Assembly: GCF_963675585.1 (NCBI RefSeq)
Contig: NZ_OY776414.1
Span: 1,405,001-1,469,000 of the forward strand
Direction of reading: 5' to 3'
From: an uncultured Draconibacterium sp.
GTDB lineage: Bacteria; Bacteroidota; Bacteroidia; Bacteroidales; Prolixibacteraceae
Length of the DNA: 64,000 bases
Both the position numbers and the translations under genes were made by a program. The notes below the pieces were generated by a model. That model had not been told where the DNA came from. It worked only from the letters and a program-made list of their open reading frames with translations, and did no database searches. Of this stretch, positions 9,238 to 17,823 are shown piece after piece (position 1 is the first letter of the stretch; the number at the start of each line of letters is the position of its first letter).

Positions 9238-11340
9238 ATGCCAGATTTTCTAGAAACGGAAATACAATTTTTACCCGGTGTTGGTCCAAAGCGCGCGGAA
9301 ACTTTAAATAAGGAACTGAAAATTAAAACTTTCGGAGACCTGGTCTATTATTATCCTTACAAATACATCGACCGAACTAAATATTATAAAATTTCGGAGA
9401 TCCATACCGAAATGCCATTTATCCAGGTAAAAGGTGTAATTAAACAAATTGAAACCATTGGGAGCGGACCAAAACAAAGGCTAAGTGCGCGGTTTTACGA
9501 CGATACCGGCAGCATTGAATTGGTATGGTTTCGCGGTATTAAGTGGCAAATTGAAAATTTGAAGAAATTCAAAACCTATACTGTTTTTGGGAAACCATCC
9601 TTATTTGCGGGTAAAATTAGTGTTGTTCATCCGGAACTTGAGTCGGAAGAAGAAAAGCAATTGAATCCGGCGGGATTATTTCAGGGGTATTACATTACGT
9701 CTGAAAACATGAAAAAAAAGTATCTGAATTCAAAATCGATACATAAATTTCAGTTAACGCTGATCAGCCTGGCAAAGGAAAAAATAAAAGAAACACTTCC
9801 GGATTTTCTGCTTTCGAAACTAAAACTTATGCCGCTGGAAAAGGCCTTAATTAATATTCATAAACCGGCGGATACAATTCACCTTAAAAATGCACGATTC
9901 AGGCTAAAATTTGAAGAACTGTTCTTTATTCAGCTTAAAATTTTGGCGATCAAACACAATCGCGATCAAAAATTTAAAGGTTTTCATTTCGAAAGAGTGG
10001 GTTATAATTTCAATACTTTTTACGATAAATTTTTACCGTTTGAACTTACAAATGCACAAAAGAAGGTAATCCGCGAAATACGAATTGATGTAAACCGGAA
10101 TACGCAAATGAACCGATTGTTGCAGGGCGATGTTGGAAGTGGTAAAACACTGGTTGCTCTTATGACCATGCTTTTGGCCATGGATAACGAGTTTCAGAGT
10201 TGTTTAATGGCACCAACCGAAATACTGGCACAACAACACTACCAATCCATTTCCAAGTTTTTGATGGGGATGAACATCAACGTGGGCTTACTCACCGGAT
10301 CAAATAAAGCGAAAGAACGCAAGGTGCTGCATGCCGCTTTACAATCGGGCGAAATGCAAATAATAATCGGGACTCACGCATTAATAGAGAACACGGTTGT
10401 ATTTAAAAAGCTGGGGCTGGTAATTGTTGACGAACAGCATCGTTTTGGAGTTGCTCAGCGCGCAAAGCTATGGCAGAAAAATGATTTAATTCCGCCGCAC
10501 ATTTTGGTGATGACTGCAACACCAATTCCGAGAACATTGGCCATGACAGTGTATGGCGATTTGGATGTTTCGGTGATAGATGAACTGCCTCCCGGCCGCA
10601 AACCGATACAAACCATGCATTTTTATGAAAACAGGAGAAAGCAGCTTTATAATTTTTTACAACAACAAATAGATAAAGGAACTCAGGTATACATCGTATA
10701 TCCGCTTATTTCTGAATCGGAAAAAATGGATTACAAAAATCTGGAAGAAGGGTTCAGGCACATTTCGGAAGCGTTTCCTGATGTTAAAATAAGTATGGTA
10801 CATGGGAAAATGAAACCTGCCATTAAAGAGAATGCCATGCAGGCTTTTAAACGAGGCGAGACACAAATAATGGTAGCTACAACGGTTATTGAAGTAGGGG
10901 TTGATGTGCCAAATGCAGCTGTTATGGTTATTGAAAGTTCTGAACGATTCGGATTGTCCCAGCTTCACCAATTGCGCGGCCGCGTTGGGCGAGGAGCCGA
11001 ACAATCGTACTGTATACTAATGTCTTCGTACAAATTAAGCACTGAAAGCCGCAAACGGTTGGAAACCATGGTTCGCACAAACGACGGTTTCGAAATAGCT
11101 GAAGTGGATATGAAGTTAAGAGGCCCGGGCGATTTGGAAGGAACACAACAAAGTGGGATAGGTTTTGATTTGAAAATTGCCAATCTTGGAAAAGATGGTG
11201 AAATACTTCAGCTAGCCCGAAATGTAGCCAATGACATTCTGGATGAAGACCCTTTTTTACAAAAGGAAGAAAATCAGTTGTTGCTTAAAAATCTACTTTC
11301 AACAAAAGATACCAGTTTCGACTGGAGTTCAATTAGTTGA
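9238..11340 (+). CDS. recG: ATP-dependent DNA helicase RecG
   Basis: A 700-residue superfamily 2 helicase that remodels stalled replication forks and Holliday junctions. The N-terminal wedge (FLPGVGPKRAETL, then an OB fold with WFRG) is followed by the helicase core: Walker A LLQGDVGSGKT, DEQH box IVDEQHRFGVAQR, MTATPIPRTLAM, then ATTVIEVGVDVPNA and QLRGRVGRG in the second RecA domain. The terminal LRGPGDLEGTQQSG is typical. An in-frame TTG at 9205 would add 11 residues, but that codon is the TTG of the -33 promoter element, so the ATG at 9238 (PDFLETE) is preferred. Monocistronic, divergent from the ABC gene. Confidence 0.95.
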   Translation: MPDFLETEIQFLPGVGPKRAETLNKELKIKTFGDLVYYYPYKYIDRTKYYKISEIHTEMPFIQVKGVIKQIETIGSGPKQRLSARFYDDTGSIELVWFRGIKWQIENLKKFKTYTVFGKPSLFAGKISVVHPELESEEEKQLNPAGLFQGYYITSENMKKKYLNSKSIHKFQLTLISLAKEKIKETLPDFLLSKLKLMPLEKALINIHKPADTIHLKNARFRLKFEELFFIQLKILAIKHNRDQKFKGFHFERVGYNFNTFYDKFLPFELTNAQKKVIREIRIDVNRNTQMNRLLQGDVGSGKTLVALMTMLLAMDNEFQSCLMAPTEILAQQHYQSISKFLMGMNINVGLLTGSNKAKERKVLHAALQSGEMQIIIGTHALIENTVVFKKLGLVIVDEQHRFGVAQRAKLWQKNDLIPPHILVMTATPIPRTLAMTVYGDLDVSVIDELPPGRKPIQTMHFYENRRKQLYNFLQQQIDKGTQVYIVYPLISESEKMDYKNLEEGFRHISEAFPDVKISMVHGKMKPAIKENAMQAFKRGETQIMVATTVIEVGVDVPNAAVMVIESSERFGLSQLHQLRGRVGRGAEQSYCILMSSYKLSTESRKRLETMVRTNDGFEIAEVDMKLRGPGDLEGTQQSGIGFDLKIANLGKDGEILQLARNVANDILDEDPFLQKEENQLLLKNLLSTKDTSFDWSSIS

Positions 11341-11378
11341 TATTCTTTTGGGATGACAAAAAGAAATCCAACTGTAGA

Positions 11379-12218
11379 TCAGGATACCATTTCGAAAAAT
11401 TTTTGTTGAAGAAAACGTGTTATTTTTCCGGCTTCACCATCACCAATTCTCACATTATCTACCTGAACAACCGGTGTAATTTCACTGCCGGTTCCCGAAA
11501 TAAATAATTCATCCATGTTGTACAACTCCTCTTTTGTAAACAGGCGCTCTTCGATCGGTATATTATTGGCAGAGCAAATTTCGAGGACTACTTTTCGCGT
11601 AATTCCGGGTAAAATTAAATTTGAAAGCGGGCGGGTAATTAGCTTGTTATTTTTTACGGCCAACACACTTGAATGAGTCGCTTCTGTAACTTTTCCGTCG
11701 CGAATTAGAATACACTCCCCTGCTCCACTTTCAACCGCTTTGTTGTAAAGCATTGTGTTTGGAAGTAAAGAAACCGATTTTATGTCGCAGCGTTGCCAAC
11801 GAATATCCTCCTCTGTGATAACTTTAATACCATTCTGAAGTTTGTCTGTTGCAGATGGTAAATCAAATGCAAAAGCGTAAACGGTGGGGATAATATCTAC
11901 CGGAAAATGATGAACTCGTTTTTCGACACCCCGTGTGATTTGCAGATAAATACCGGCATGTTTGTTTAGCATATTATTGCGAACGAGCAATTCAGTAAAC
12001 ACCTTATCCAGTTTATCTGTTTCAGAATAATGTATGTTAAGTTCAGCCAAACTTCTTTCCAAACGATCCAGATGATCTTTATAACGAAATGCTTTGCCAT
12101 TGTAATACTTGGCTACTTCGTACACTCCATCGGCAAAAATAAATCCACGGTCGTTTGGCGAAATTTTGGCCTGCTCTTTTTCTAAAAATTCACCGTTCAA
12201 ATAAACTATTTCACTCAT
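11379..12218 (-). CDS. dat: D-amino-acid aminotransferase (class IV PLP enzyme)
   Basis: A 279-residue fold-type IV transaminase. The PLP lysine is Lys147 in CDIKSVSLL, preceded by the conserved DRGFIFADGVYEV near residue 23. The segment TRGVEKRVHHFP places Arg101 and His103 where D-alanine transaminases bind the substrate carboxylate, which favours D-amino-acid aminotransferase over branched-chain aminotransferase or aminodeoxychorismate lyase. The likely role is interconversion of D-alanine, D-glutamate and 2-oxo acids for peptidoglycan or D-amino-acid use. Convergent with recG, with a 38-base gap. Confidence 0.85.
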   Translation of the reverse strand: MSEIVYLNGEFLEKEQAKISPNDRGFIFADGVYEVAKYYNGKAFRYKDHLDRLERSLAELNIHYSETDKLDKVFTELLVRNNMLNKHAGIYLQITRGVEKRVHHFPVDIIPTVYAFAFDLPSATDKLQNGIKVITEEDIRWQRCDIKSVSLLPNTMLYNKAVESGAGECILIRDGKVTEATHSSVLAVKNNKLITRPLSNLILPGITRKVVLEICSANNIPIEERLFTKEELYNMDELFISGTGSEITPVVQVDNVRIGDGEAGKITRFLQQKFFEMVS

Positions 12219-12272
12219 GCAATTACAAAGGTTATGTTCAACCCGAAAGTATAATTATTTGGTCAGATACAA

Positions 12273-12307
12273 ACAAAAAAAAGGGATTCAATTTTTGAAT
12301 CCCTTTT
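12273..12307 (-). terminator. Intrinsic terminator of the RRM-cold shock operon
   Basis: Thirteen-base perfect arms AAAAGGGATTCAA (12279-12291) and TTGAATCCCTTTT (12295-12307) with a 3-base loop; on the minus strand the stem runs into a T-rich tract (complement of 12275-12282). It lies 12 bases past the cold-shock stop. Confidence 0.9.
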
Positions 12308-12319
12308 AAATATGGTATG

Positions 12320-12514
12320 TTAAATTACTTCAACATTAATGGCTACCGGTCCACGGTTACTTTCTTGAGCTTCGAATTCGACCATTTGGCCAGCTTCGAG
12401 TGCAAATACACTATCTTTAACCCCTGAACGATGAACAAATAAATCTTTGTTCTCGTCAGACTGGATAAATCCAAAACCCTTTACTTCATCGTACCATTTT
12501 ACGGTACCTTTCAT
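12320..12514 (-). CDS. Cold-shock domain protein (CspA family)
   Basis: A 64-residue single cold-shock domain that binds single-stranded RNA or DNA. RNP1 is KGFGFIQ and RNP2 is DLFVHRS, after the canonical start MKGTVKWYDEVKGFGFI. A longer frame open to 12574 exists, but its extra 20 residues are a Val-rich translation of the upstream gene's glycine-codon repeats, so the ATG at 12514 is the real start. That ATG follows the stop codon of the RRM gene after one base, which implies translational coupling. It shares the long leader of that gene and ends at a strong terminator. Confidence 0.93.
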   Translation of the reverse strand: MKGTVKWYDEVKGFGFIQSDENKDLFVHRSGVKDSVFALEAGQMVEFEAQESNRGPVAINVEVI

Positions 12515-12515
12515 T

Positions 12516-12833
12516 TTAGTAGCGTTCTCTGCGTTGGTAACCACCACCACCGCGACGGTCACCACCACCACCACCGCGACGATCGTTGTCTTCGCGAGGT
12601 TTAGACTCGTTAACTTTGATGTTTCTTCCGCCTACTTCAGCGTTGTTCAATTCTTGGATAGCTTTGTTTGCTTCTTCATCGCTTTCCATTTCAACGAATC
12701 CAAAACCTTTACTTCTTCCAGAAAATTTGTCAGAAATAATTTTAGTTGTTGTTACTTCGCCGTACTCTTCGAAGATTTCTCTCAAATCTTCCTCGCCTAA
12801 ATTAAAAGGCAAGTTACCAATGTAAATGTTCAT
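12516..12833 (-). CDS. RNA-binding protein with RRM domain and RGG tail
   Basis: A 105-residue protein. Residues 1-78 form one RNA recognition motif with RNP2 NIYIGNLPF and RNP1 SKGFGFVEM. Residues of about 79-105 are an Arg/Gly tail with two RRGGGG blocks. Such RRM proteins are the usual bacterial glycine-rich RNA-binding proteins of Bacteroidota and are thought to regulate mRNA stability and translation globally. The gene is first in a two-gene unit with a cold-shock protein one base downstream, and it is preceded by a leader of about 250 bases, which suggests post-transcriptional control such as temperature or autoregulation. Confidence 0.93.
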   Translation of the reverse strand: MNIYIGNLPFNLGEEDLREIFEEYGEVTTTKIISDKFSGRSKGFGFVEMESDEEANKAIQELNNAEVGGRNIKVNESKPREDNDRRGGGGGDRRGGGGYQRRERY

Positions 12834-13091
12834 TTGTTATTATTTAAAATAAATTAAAAATTTTCTTTAACTATTGAGAACCAACAGCAAACCATTTCAA
12901 AATGGATTACTTCCAGTAGTTACTTGAATACAACAAATAAGAAACTTAAATAAGGATTGAAATAACATCGGGAAAACACAGGAAAGATGAGCCGTCCGGT
13001 TTAAACTAAAAATCAATAAATAAAGACCAACTTGCTAATTACCAGACATTCGAAATGCAATTTCTTTTTATAAATCTAAAAATTAACGCTC

Positions 13092-13120
13092 CAAAGGTAT
13101 ATTATTATTCCAATATACAA
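13092..13120 (-). promoter_or_regulatory. Promoter of the RRM-cold shock operon, with long 5' leader
   Basis: On the minus strand a TTG (complement of 13118-13120), an 18-base spacer and TACCTTTG (complement of 13092-13099) match the Bacteroidota promoter. Transcription should start near 13085, leaving about 250 untranslated bases (12834-13085) before the RRM start codon. The leader holds no open frame and is AT-rich with small hairpins. Confidence 0.6.
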
Positions 13121-13198
13121 GACAAAAACCATTTTATTTTGCTTATAGTATTAACAAACAGATGTTTAAAGTTATTAAAACTGAGGGTAAAGATGTAA

Positions 13199-15106
13199 TC
13201 AAGGCTTGTACTTGAGAATGAGAATACTGATGTCATCCGATTGTTTTGATTCACCCATAAATTGATTCAGGCTTTTCTCTATTTTCGTAACAATATCAGC
13301 TGCAGAAAGTCCCCCCATTATTTTCAGGTTTTGTTCTAAACGTTCGTTTCCGTATTGCAAACGGTTTGAATCGTTAAGTTCGGTTACACCATCGGTATAC
13401 AGAACTACACAGTCGCCTTTTTCAAGCTGAATTTTGGCTTCCGCATATTTTTTATCGTGATACAAACCCAAGGGCAAACCATGCGACTGGGCCAAATCAA
13501 TTAGTTTCCCGTCCTCTTTTAAAATATACGAAGCAGTATGCGCTGCATTACAATAAGTAAGTATTCCGCTTTCAACATCTAAAACCCCTAAAAATAAGGT
13601 AAGAAAAAACTGGTGCTGATTATTGGTAAATAAATCGGTGTTTGCTGCTTCAACTATTTCGCGAGGCCTTGGTTTGTTTGCATTACTTTTTATGATTGTT
13701 TGTGCAACACTCATAAAAAATGCTGCCGGAATTCCTTTCCCCGACACATCGCCAATGGTAAAAACAAGCTGTTTTTCATTCACAAAGAAATAATCGAACA
13801 AATCGCCGCTTACCCCACTGGCAGGTTTATACACGGCATGCAAGTCAATATCTTTTCTTTCGGGGAAAGCCGGAAATTCAGTTTTAATAAAGCTTCGTTG
13901 TATTTCGGATGCCTGATCGATATCACGTTCTCTTATTTCACGTTTCTGATCTTCCACTGAACGGGTAACCTTATACTTTTCAAACCAGGTACGCATTAAA
14001 TTTAAACTTTGCGAAAGCTGTGCCACCTCGTTTTCAGAATCATCTTTAAGGTTTCCTGCAATGCGGCTAAACAGCTTAAGTTGTTGCGTAACCGAACTAA
14101 GCGGTTGTATTTGCTTGTTTGTGATATACGTAACCAACAAATAAATCACAAGGATACCTAAAACAGAGAAAAAAAGCATTTGTAAAATGGGTAAGTACAA
14201 CGGTTCGTACAATTCATTAAAAGGTAATACAAAAATTAATATCCAACCATTTTCGGTAACAGGAGCATAATATACCCAGCTTTTTTTATAGTCATACAAC
14301 TCGGGATAGGCAACAAGAGTTCCCGATTTCTTACCGGATTGAATTGCAGCAACATCAAACTTTTCGACATCAAAAACCGATTTCGACAGATTAAAAATAT
14401 TCTTATTCAAAATCCACTCTTCAATTGGATGTGTAATATAAACACCGCTACGCGAGACAATAAAAGCAAAACCATTATCTCCCACTTTGACTTTATTCAC
14501 CGAGTTATTTACTTCAAGAAGCGATAGTTCACAAAATACCTCTCCAACAACTACATCTTTACCAATACTACTTTTTTGCACAATAGGGAAATACATTGCC
14601 ACAACCACTTTGTTGTTTTTCTTGCATAAAAACGGTTCTGTCCATCCCGGAATTTGTTTGACAACCAATGGTGCACTCGACGGTTCTAGTTTCAAACAAT
14701 TTTCAAAAGGAATATTTGCTTTTTGCAAACGAATGGAATCACCAACCCGGTAACAGTAATAGTTTTTGTAATCCACATCAAATACTGTTGAATCAATGTT
14801 TACATGGATGGCATTTATGTATGAATATTTATTTACCAGGCTGGTTAGAAAATGCTCAGATTGATTCTGCTTACTATAATAAATAATTTGCTCAGATATG
14901 TTAGATGTTATTTCCCTTACCGATACCACATATTGATTCACTTCGCCGGTAATTTCGGAACTAATTGTAATTGCCTTATTTTCAACATTCTCTTCAATTA
15001 ACTGACGATTAAAAAGAAAATAAATAGCAATAAACACAATAAATACACCTATCACGGCCAGCGATATGTATATACTCAATCGGTACGCTATAGACTTATT
15101 TAACAT
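13199..15106 (-). CDS. Membrane sensor SpoIIE/RsbU-type serine phosphatase
   Basis: A 635-residue protein with one N-terminal membrane helix (about 10-32), a large periplasmic sensor region (about 35-300) resembling a Cache-type domain, a second helix at about 308-327, a HAMP-like linker and a PP2C-type phosphatase domain in the last 240 residues. Metal-binding and catalytic motifs are SGVSGDLFDYF, TIGDVSGKGIPAAFFM, VLYTDGVTE and QSDDISIL. Such proteins dephosphorylate anti-sigma antagonists in partner-switching systems. No anti-sigma factor or antagonist gene is adjacent, so the target is unknown. It lies 60 bases downstream of the PfkB gene on the same strand. Confidence 0.88.
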   Translation of the reverse strand: MLNKSIAYRLSIYISLAVIGVFIVFIAIYFLFNRQLIEENVENKAITISSEITGEVNQYVVSVREITSNISEQIIYYSKQNQSEHFLTSLVNKYSYINAIHVNIDSTVFDVDYKNYYCYRVGDSIRLQKANIPFENCLKLEPSSAPLVVKQIPGWTEPFLCKKNNKVVVAMYFPIVQKSSIGKDVVVGEVFCELSLLEVNNSVNKVKVGDNGFAFIVSRSGVYITHPIEEWILNKNIFNLSKSVFDVEKFDVAAIQSGKKSGTLVAYPELYDYKKSWVYYAPVTENGWILIFVLPFNELYEPLYLPILQMLFFSVLGILVIYLLVTYITNKQIQPLSSVTQQLKLFSRIAGNLKDDSENEVAQLSQSLNLMRTWFEKYKVTRSVEDQKREIRERDIDQASEIQRSFIKTEFPAFPERKDIDLHAVYKPASGVSGDLFDYFFVNEKQLVFTIGDVSGKGIPAAFFMSVAQTIIKSNANKPRPREIVEAANTDLFTNNQHQFFLTLFLGVLDVESGILTYCNAAHTASYILKEDGKLIDLAQSHGLPLGLYHDKKYAEAKIQLEKGDCVVLYTDGVTELNDSNRLQYGNERLEQNLKIMGGLSAADIVTKIEKSLNQFMGESKQSDDISILILKYKP

Positions 15107-15166
15107 ACTAAACCTTATTTTCCCTTCGCAAAAACAATTTACGGAATATTTTCCAAAACGCCATCC

Positions 15167-16021
15167 TTATTTCTTCAACCAATCGCGAGTACCTTTAAAC
15201 TTACAGGTATTGGAAGCCAAAAGAGCTGCTTTCGACAAGGCGGAGATAAAACTACTTTCCAGGTAGTAATAACAAAACGCGCCATGTAAAAAATCACCCG
15301 CTCCAAGCGTATCAACAACAAAGGTGTTTTCAACTTCAATTTCACCAAATTTATCATAATCAGAATAAAGAATACTCTTATCTCCTCGTGAAATAGCAAT
15401 TTCCTTACTATTTTTCGATTTTAAGAAAACAAACACATCACCGGAATCAGTACAATTGGGCGGAAGAAAATCGGCTGAACAGATAACGACATCAGCATAT
15501 TTTAGTAGTTCATTGTATTGTGGTTTCCAGCTTCCACAATCAAGAACCACCGGAATACCATTCTCCTTGGCCAGTTGCGCACATTGAATTCCAAATTCCG
15601 GGTAAAATCCATCAAGTAGTATCACTTGCGGATCGGTGGTCTCAAAAAGTTGCTCCACATTAATCTCCGATTTAATTTCGGCAGGATTGTAAGTAAAAAT
15701 ATTTCTGGCACCATTTTCGGAAGTGATTACGGAGGCCACAACCGGATTATTTTTTTGAGCAGCAACCAAATCAACACAATCAATCTGAGTACGCTTAAAA
15801 TCTTTTTGAATAAAAGCAGTAAACGAATTGTCTCCAATTGCTGTTGCCAAATTTGCGCCGTCGTTTAAATACGAAAAAGCAACCGCAGCATTGGTAGCAG
15901 GGCCGCCAACCAAAATATCGGGTGGATTGGTTTTAACTTTTATGTTCGATTGGGGAAAAATGTCAACAAAATATTGAATATCGATTGTGGTTAGTCCAAT
16001 AAAAAGGCCTCTGTATTGCAT
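15167..16021 (-). CDS. PfkB family carbohydrate or nucleoside kinase
   Basis: A 284-residue ribokinase-fold kinase. The substrate-side signature GGPATNAAVAF is near residue 39 and the ATP/anion hole with catalytic Asp lies in DTLGAGDFLHGAF close to the C-terminus. The substrate cannot be assigned from sequence. Start: the frame is open to a TTG at 16045, but those extra eight codons lie inside a hairpin with a T-run, so the ATG at 16021 (MQYRGLFIGLTTID) is preferred. That ATG directly follows the T-run, leaving no ordinary ribosome site, which is not rare in this phylum. The SpoIIE-type gene follows. Confidence 0.85.
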   Translation of the reverse strand: MQYRGLFIGLTTIDIQYFVDIFPQSNIKVKTNPPDILVGGPATNAAVAFSYLNDGANLATAIGDNSFTAFIQKDFKRTQIDCVDLVAAQKNNPVVASVITSENGARNIFTYNPAEIKSEINVEQLFETTDPQVILLDGFYPEFGIQCAQLAKENGIPVVLDCGSWKPQYNELLKYADVVICSADFLPPNCTDSGDVFVFLKSKNSKEIAISRGDKSILYSDYDKFGEIEVENTFVVDTLGAGDFLHGAFCYYYLESSFISALSKAALLASNTCKFKGTRDWLKK

Positions 16022-16051
16022 AAAAAAAGCAGTCTGAAATTTCAAACTGCT
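16022..16051 (-). terminator. Hairpin plus T-run after fabG, abutting the PfkB start codon
   Basis: AGCAGT-TGAAA (16028-16039) pairs with TTTCA-ACTGCT (16040-16051) around one mismatch; the minus-strand product ends in seven T (complement of 16022-16028) immediately before the PfkB ATG. It looks like the fabG terminator. A near-consensus -7 box GATATTTG (complement of 16059-16066) just upstream could restart transcription. Confidence 0.6.
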
Positions 16052-16084
16052 AATTTATCAAATATCCTTAATACTTTGTATTTC

Positions 16085-16831
16085 CTAGGTATTCATTGCT
16101 CCACAAACAGTAATTACCTGTCCGCTCACGTACGACGACAATTCAGAAGCAAGGAAAGTTGCAACACCGGCAACTTCTTCTGGAGTTCCGCCACGTTTTA
16201 ACGGAATTGAAGCTTCCCATGCTTTTCTCGCATCTTCAGGAATTTTACCTGTCATTTCAGTAATAATAAATCCCGGTGCAATGGCATTCGAACGAATTCC
16301 ACGAGAACCCAATTCGCGGGCTATCGATTTTGTAAATCCAATAATACCTGCTTTCGATGCTGAATAATTGGCCTGTCCTGCGTTTCCGCTAACACCAACA
16401 ACCGAACTTAAATTGATAATAGAACCGCTGCGTTGTTTTAACATCGTTTTTTGTGCAGCTTTTGTAAAATTAAAAACCGATTTTAGGTTTACGTTAATAA
16501 CTGCATCCCACTGGTCTTCAGTCATACGCATTAATAATGTATCTTTAGTAATACCTGCATTGTTTACCAATGCATCAATACGTCCAAAATCTTTTACAAT
16601 TTCGCTAACTACGCGGTCAGTATCTTCAAAGTTACTGGCGTCGGAAGCATAACCTTTTGCCTGAACTCCCAACTCTTTTAGTTCAGCTTCAGTAGCTTTC
16701 ATGTTTTCATCGTCAAACAGGTCGGTAAATGCAACATTACAACCTTCTTGTGCAAACTTTAAAGCAATGGCTTTTCCAATACCGCGTGAAGCACCGGTAA
16801 TTATAGCCGTTTTTCCTTCTAATAAGCTCAT
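16085..16831 (-). CDS. fabG: 3-oxoacyl-ACP reductase FabG (SDR family)
   Basis: A 248-residue short-chain dehydrogenase for the NADPH-dependent reduction step of fatty acid elongation. It shows the cofactor motif TGASRGIGKAIA, NNAGITKDTLLMRM, the catalytic Ser in NLSSVVG and YxxxK in YSASKAG, with the C-terminal YVSGQVITVCGAM typical of FabG. A -7 element TATATTTG is at 16867-16874 (minus strand), giving a leader of about 30 bases. It is not next to acpP or fabF, so assignment rests on sequence alone; another SDR activity is possible but less likely. Confidence 0.88.
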   Translation of the reverse strand: MSLLEGKTAIITGASRGIGKAIALKFAQEGCNVAFTDLFDDENMKATEAELKELGVQAKGYASDASNFEDTDRVVSEIVKDFGRIDALVNNAGITKDTLLMRMTEDQWDAVINVNLKSVFNFTKAAQKTMLKQRSGSIINLSSVVGVSGNAGQANYSASKAGIIGFTKSIARELGSRGIRSNAIAPGFIITEMTGKIPEDARKAWEASIPLKRGGTPEEVAGVATFLASELSSYVSGQVITVCGAMNT

Positions 16832-16866
16832 ATTTTAAATTTTTAGAGTTTCCATTTTTGGATGTG

Positions 16867-16874
16867 CAAATATA
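16867..16874 (-). promoter_or_regulatory. -7 promoter element of fabG
   Basis: CAAATATA on the plus strand is TATATTTG on the minus strand, 36 bases before the fabG start. No clear -33 element was seen at the expected distance. Confidence 0.45.
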
Positions 16875-16975
16875 AATGTTCTAAAGTTTTAATGAAAAGC
16901 AGCGATTATAAAGTTTCTTAAATCAACGAATATTTATGTAATTGCACTTAAACTTCAAACATTTGGTTGAAAAGT

Positions 16976-17713
16976 TCAAAATAATTCCTTTGCCAGTTTT
17001 GTCATTATTTCTGAAGCTTTTCCTTTTAAGTGAATGTCGGTTACGGCATGTGTAAACGACGATTCTTCTGGGTTAATTTCGATAATAGTAGCACCTGCCT
17101 GCTTTGCGGTGCGCGGCACGTACGAAGCCGGAGTAACTTCTCCGGTAGAACCTATAATGATACAAACTTCTGCTTTTTCGGCATCGGCAAACGAATTGGA
17201 ATAAGCATTGGCCGGAATTCCTTCGCCAAAAAAGATAAAGTCTGGTTTTAAAATTTCATTATCAATCTTACACCTTGGCGGAATATTTTTAAAATCGAAT
17301 TCATTTGCAGCATAAACTTTACCGCATTTTAAACACTTTAGTTTTTTTGAGTTTCCATGAAATTCGTGAACTACTTTATTTCCGGCTTCAATATGTAAAT
17401 TATCGATATTTTGAGTTATCACTGATTTGAGCAATCCTTTTTGTTCCATTTCAGCTAAAACCAAATGAGCAGGATTGGGATGCGCATCGGCAAAAAAGTC
17501 GTAAAATATTTCGCGAATGTACACCCAGCATTCTTCTGCATGATCTAAATAATAGCCAAGGTCCAGAACTTCCGGATTGTATTTGTTCCACAGCCCGTGT
17601 TCTCCTCTAAAAGGAGGAATTCCACTTTCTACTGAAATACCGGCTCCTGTAAAAGCAATGGTATAGTTCGATTTTCTGAGAATTTCAACGGTCTGCTTCA
17701 ATATATTATCCAT
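16976..17713 (-). CDS. cobB: Sir2 family NAD-dependent protein deacylase
   Basis: A 245-residue sirtuin that removes acyl groups from lysine using NAD. NAD-binding motifs are FTGAGISVESGIPPFRG and TQNIDNLH; the catalytic base is His119 in HEFHGN. The zinc module starts normally (Cys127, Cys130, third Cys148) but the fourth ligand position is Asp151 in RCKIDN instead of Cys. Residues for a desuccinylase (Tyr/Arg pair) are not obvious. The GSTGEVTPAS segment and the Rossmann end IIEINPEES are typical. It faces the DUF4422 gene across a short promoter region with direct repeats. Confidence 0.88.
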   Translation of the reverse strand: MDNILKQTVEILRKSNYTIAFTGAGISVESGIPPFRGEHGLWNKYNPEVLDLGYYLDHAEECWVYIREIFYDFFADAHPNPAHLVLAEMEQKGLLKSVITQNIDNLHIEAGNKVVHEFHGNSKKLKCLKCGKVYAANEFDFKNIPPRCKIDNEILKPDFIFFGEGIPANAYSNSFADAEKAEVCIIIGSTGEVTPASYVPRTAKQAGATIIEINPEESSFTHAVTDIHLKGKASEIMTKLAKELF

Positions 17714-17742
17714 AAGTATCCACTTTAATTAAATGATGTACC

Positions 17743-17780
17743 AATCAATTTATAAAAATCAATTTATAAAAATCAATTTA
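17743..17780. repeat. Tandem 14-bp AT-rich direct repeat in a divergent promoter
   Basis: The unit AATCAATTTATAAA occurs at 17743-17756 and 17757-17770, followed by a third copy broken after ten bases (17771-17780). It lies between the sirtuin and DUF4422 starts and may be a binding site for a regulator or simple slippage. Confidence 0.75.
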
Positions 17781-17823
17781 ATATTTGTTTGTTAATTTCG
17801 CGCTAAATTAGGAATATTGAACT

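Noticed and set aside
12515-12574. Longer cold-shock frame with a Val-rich N-terminus
   Set aside because: It is the antisense-free shifted reading of the glycine codon repeats at the end of the RRM gene; the family start is the ATG at 12514.
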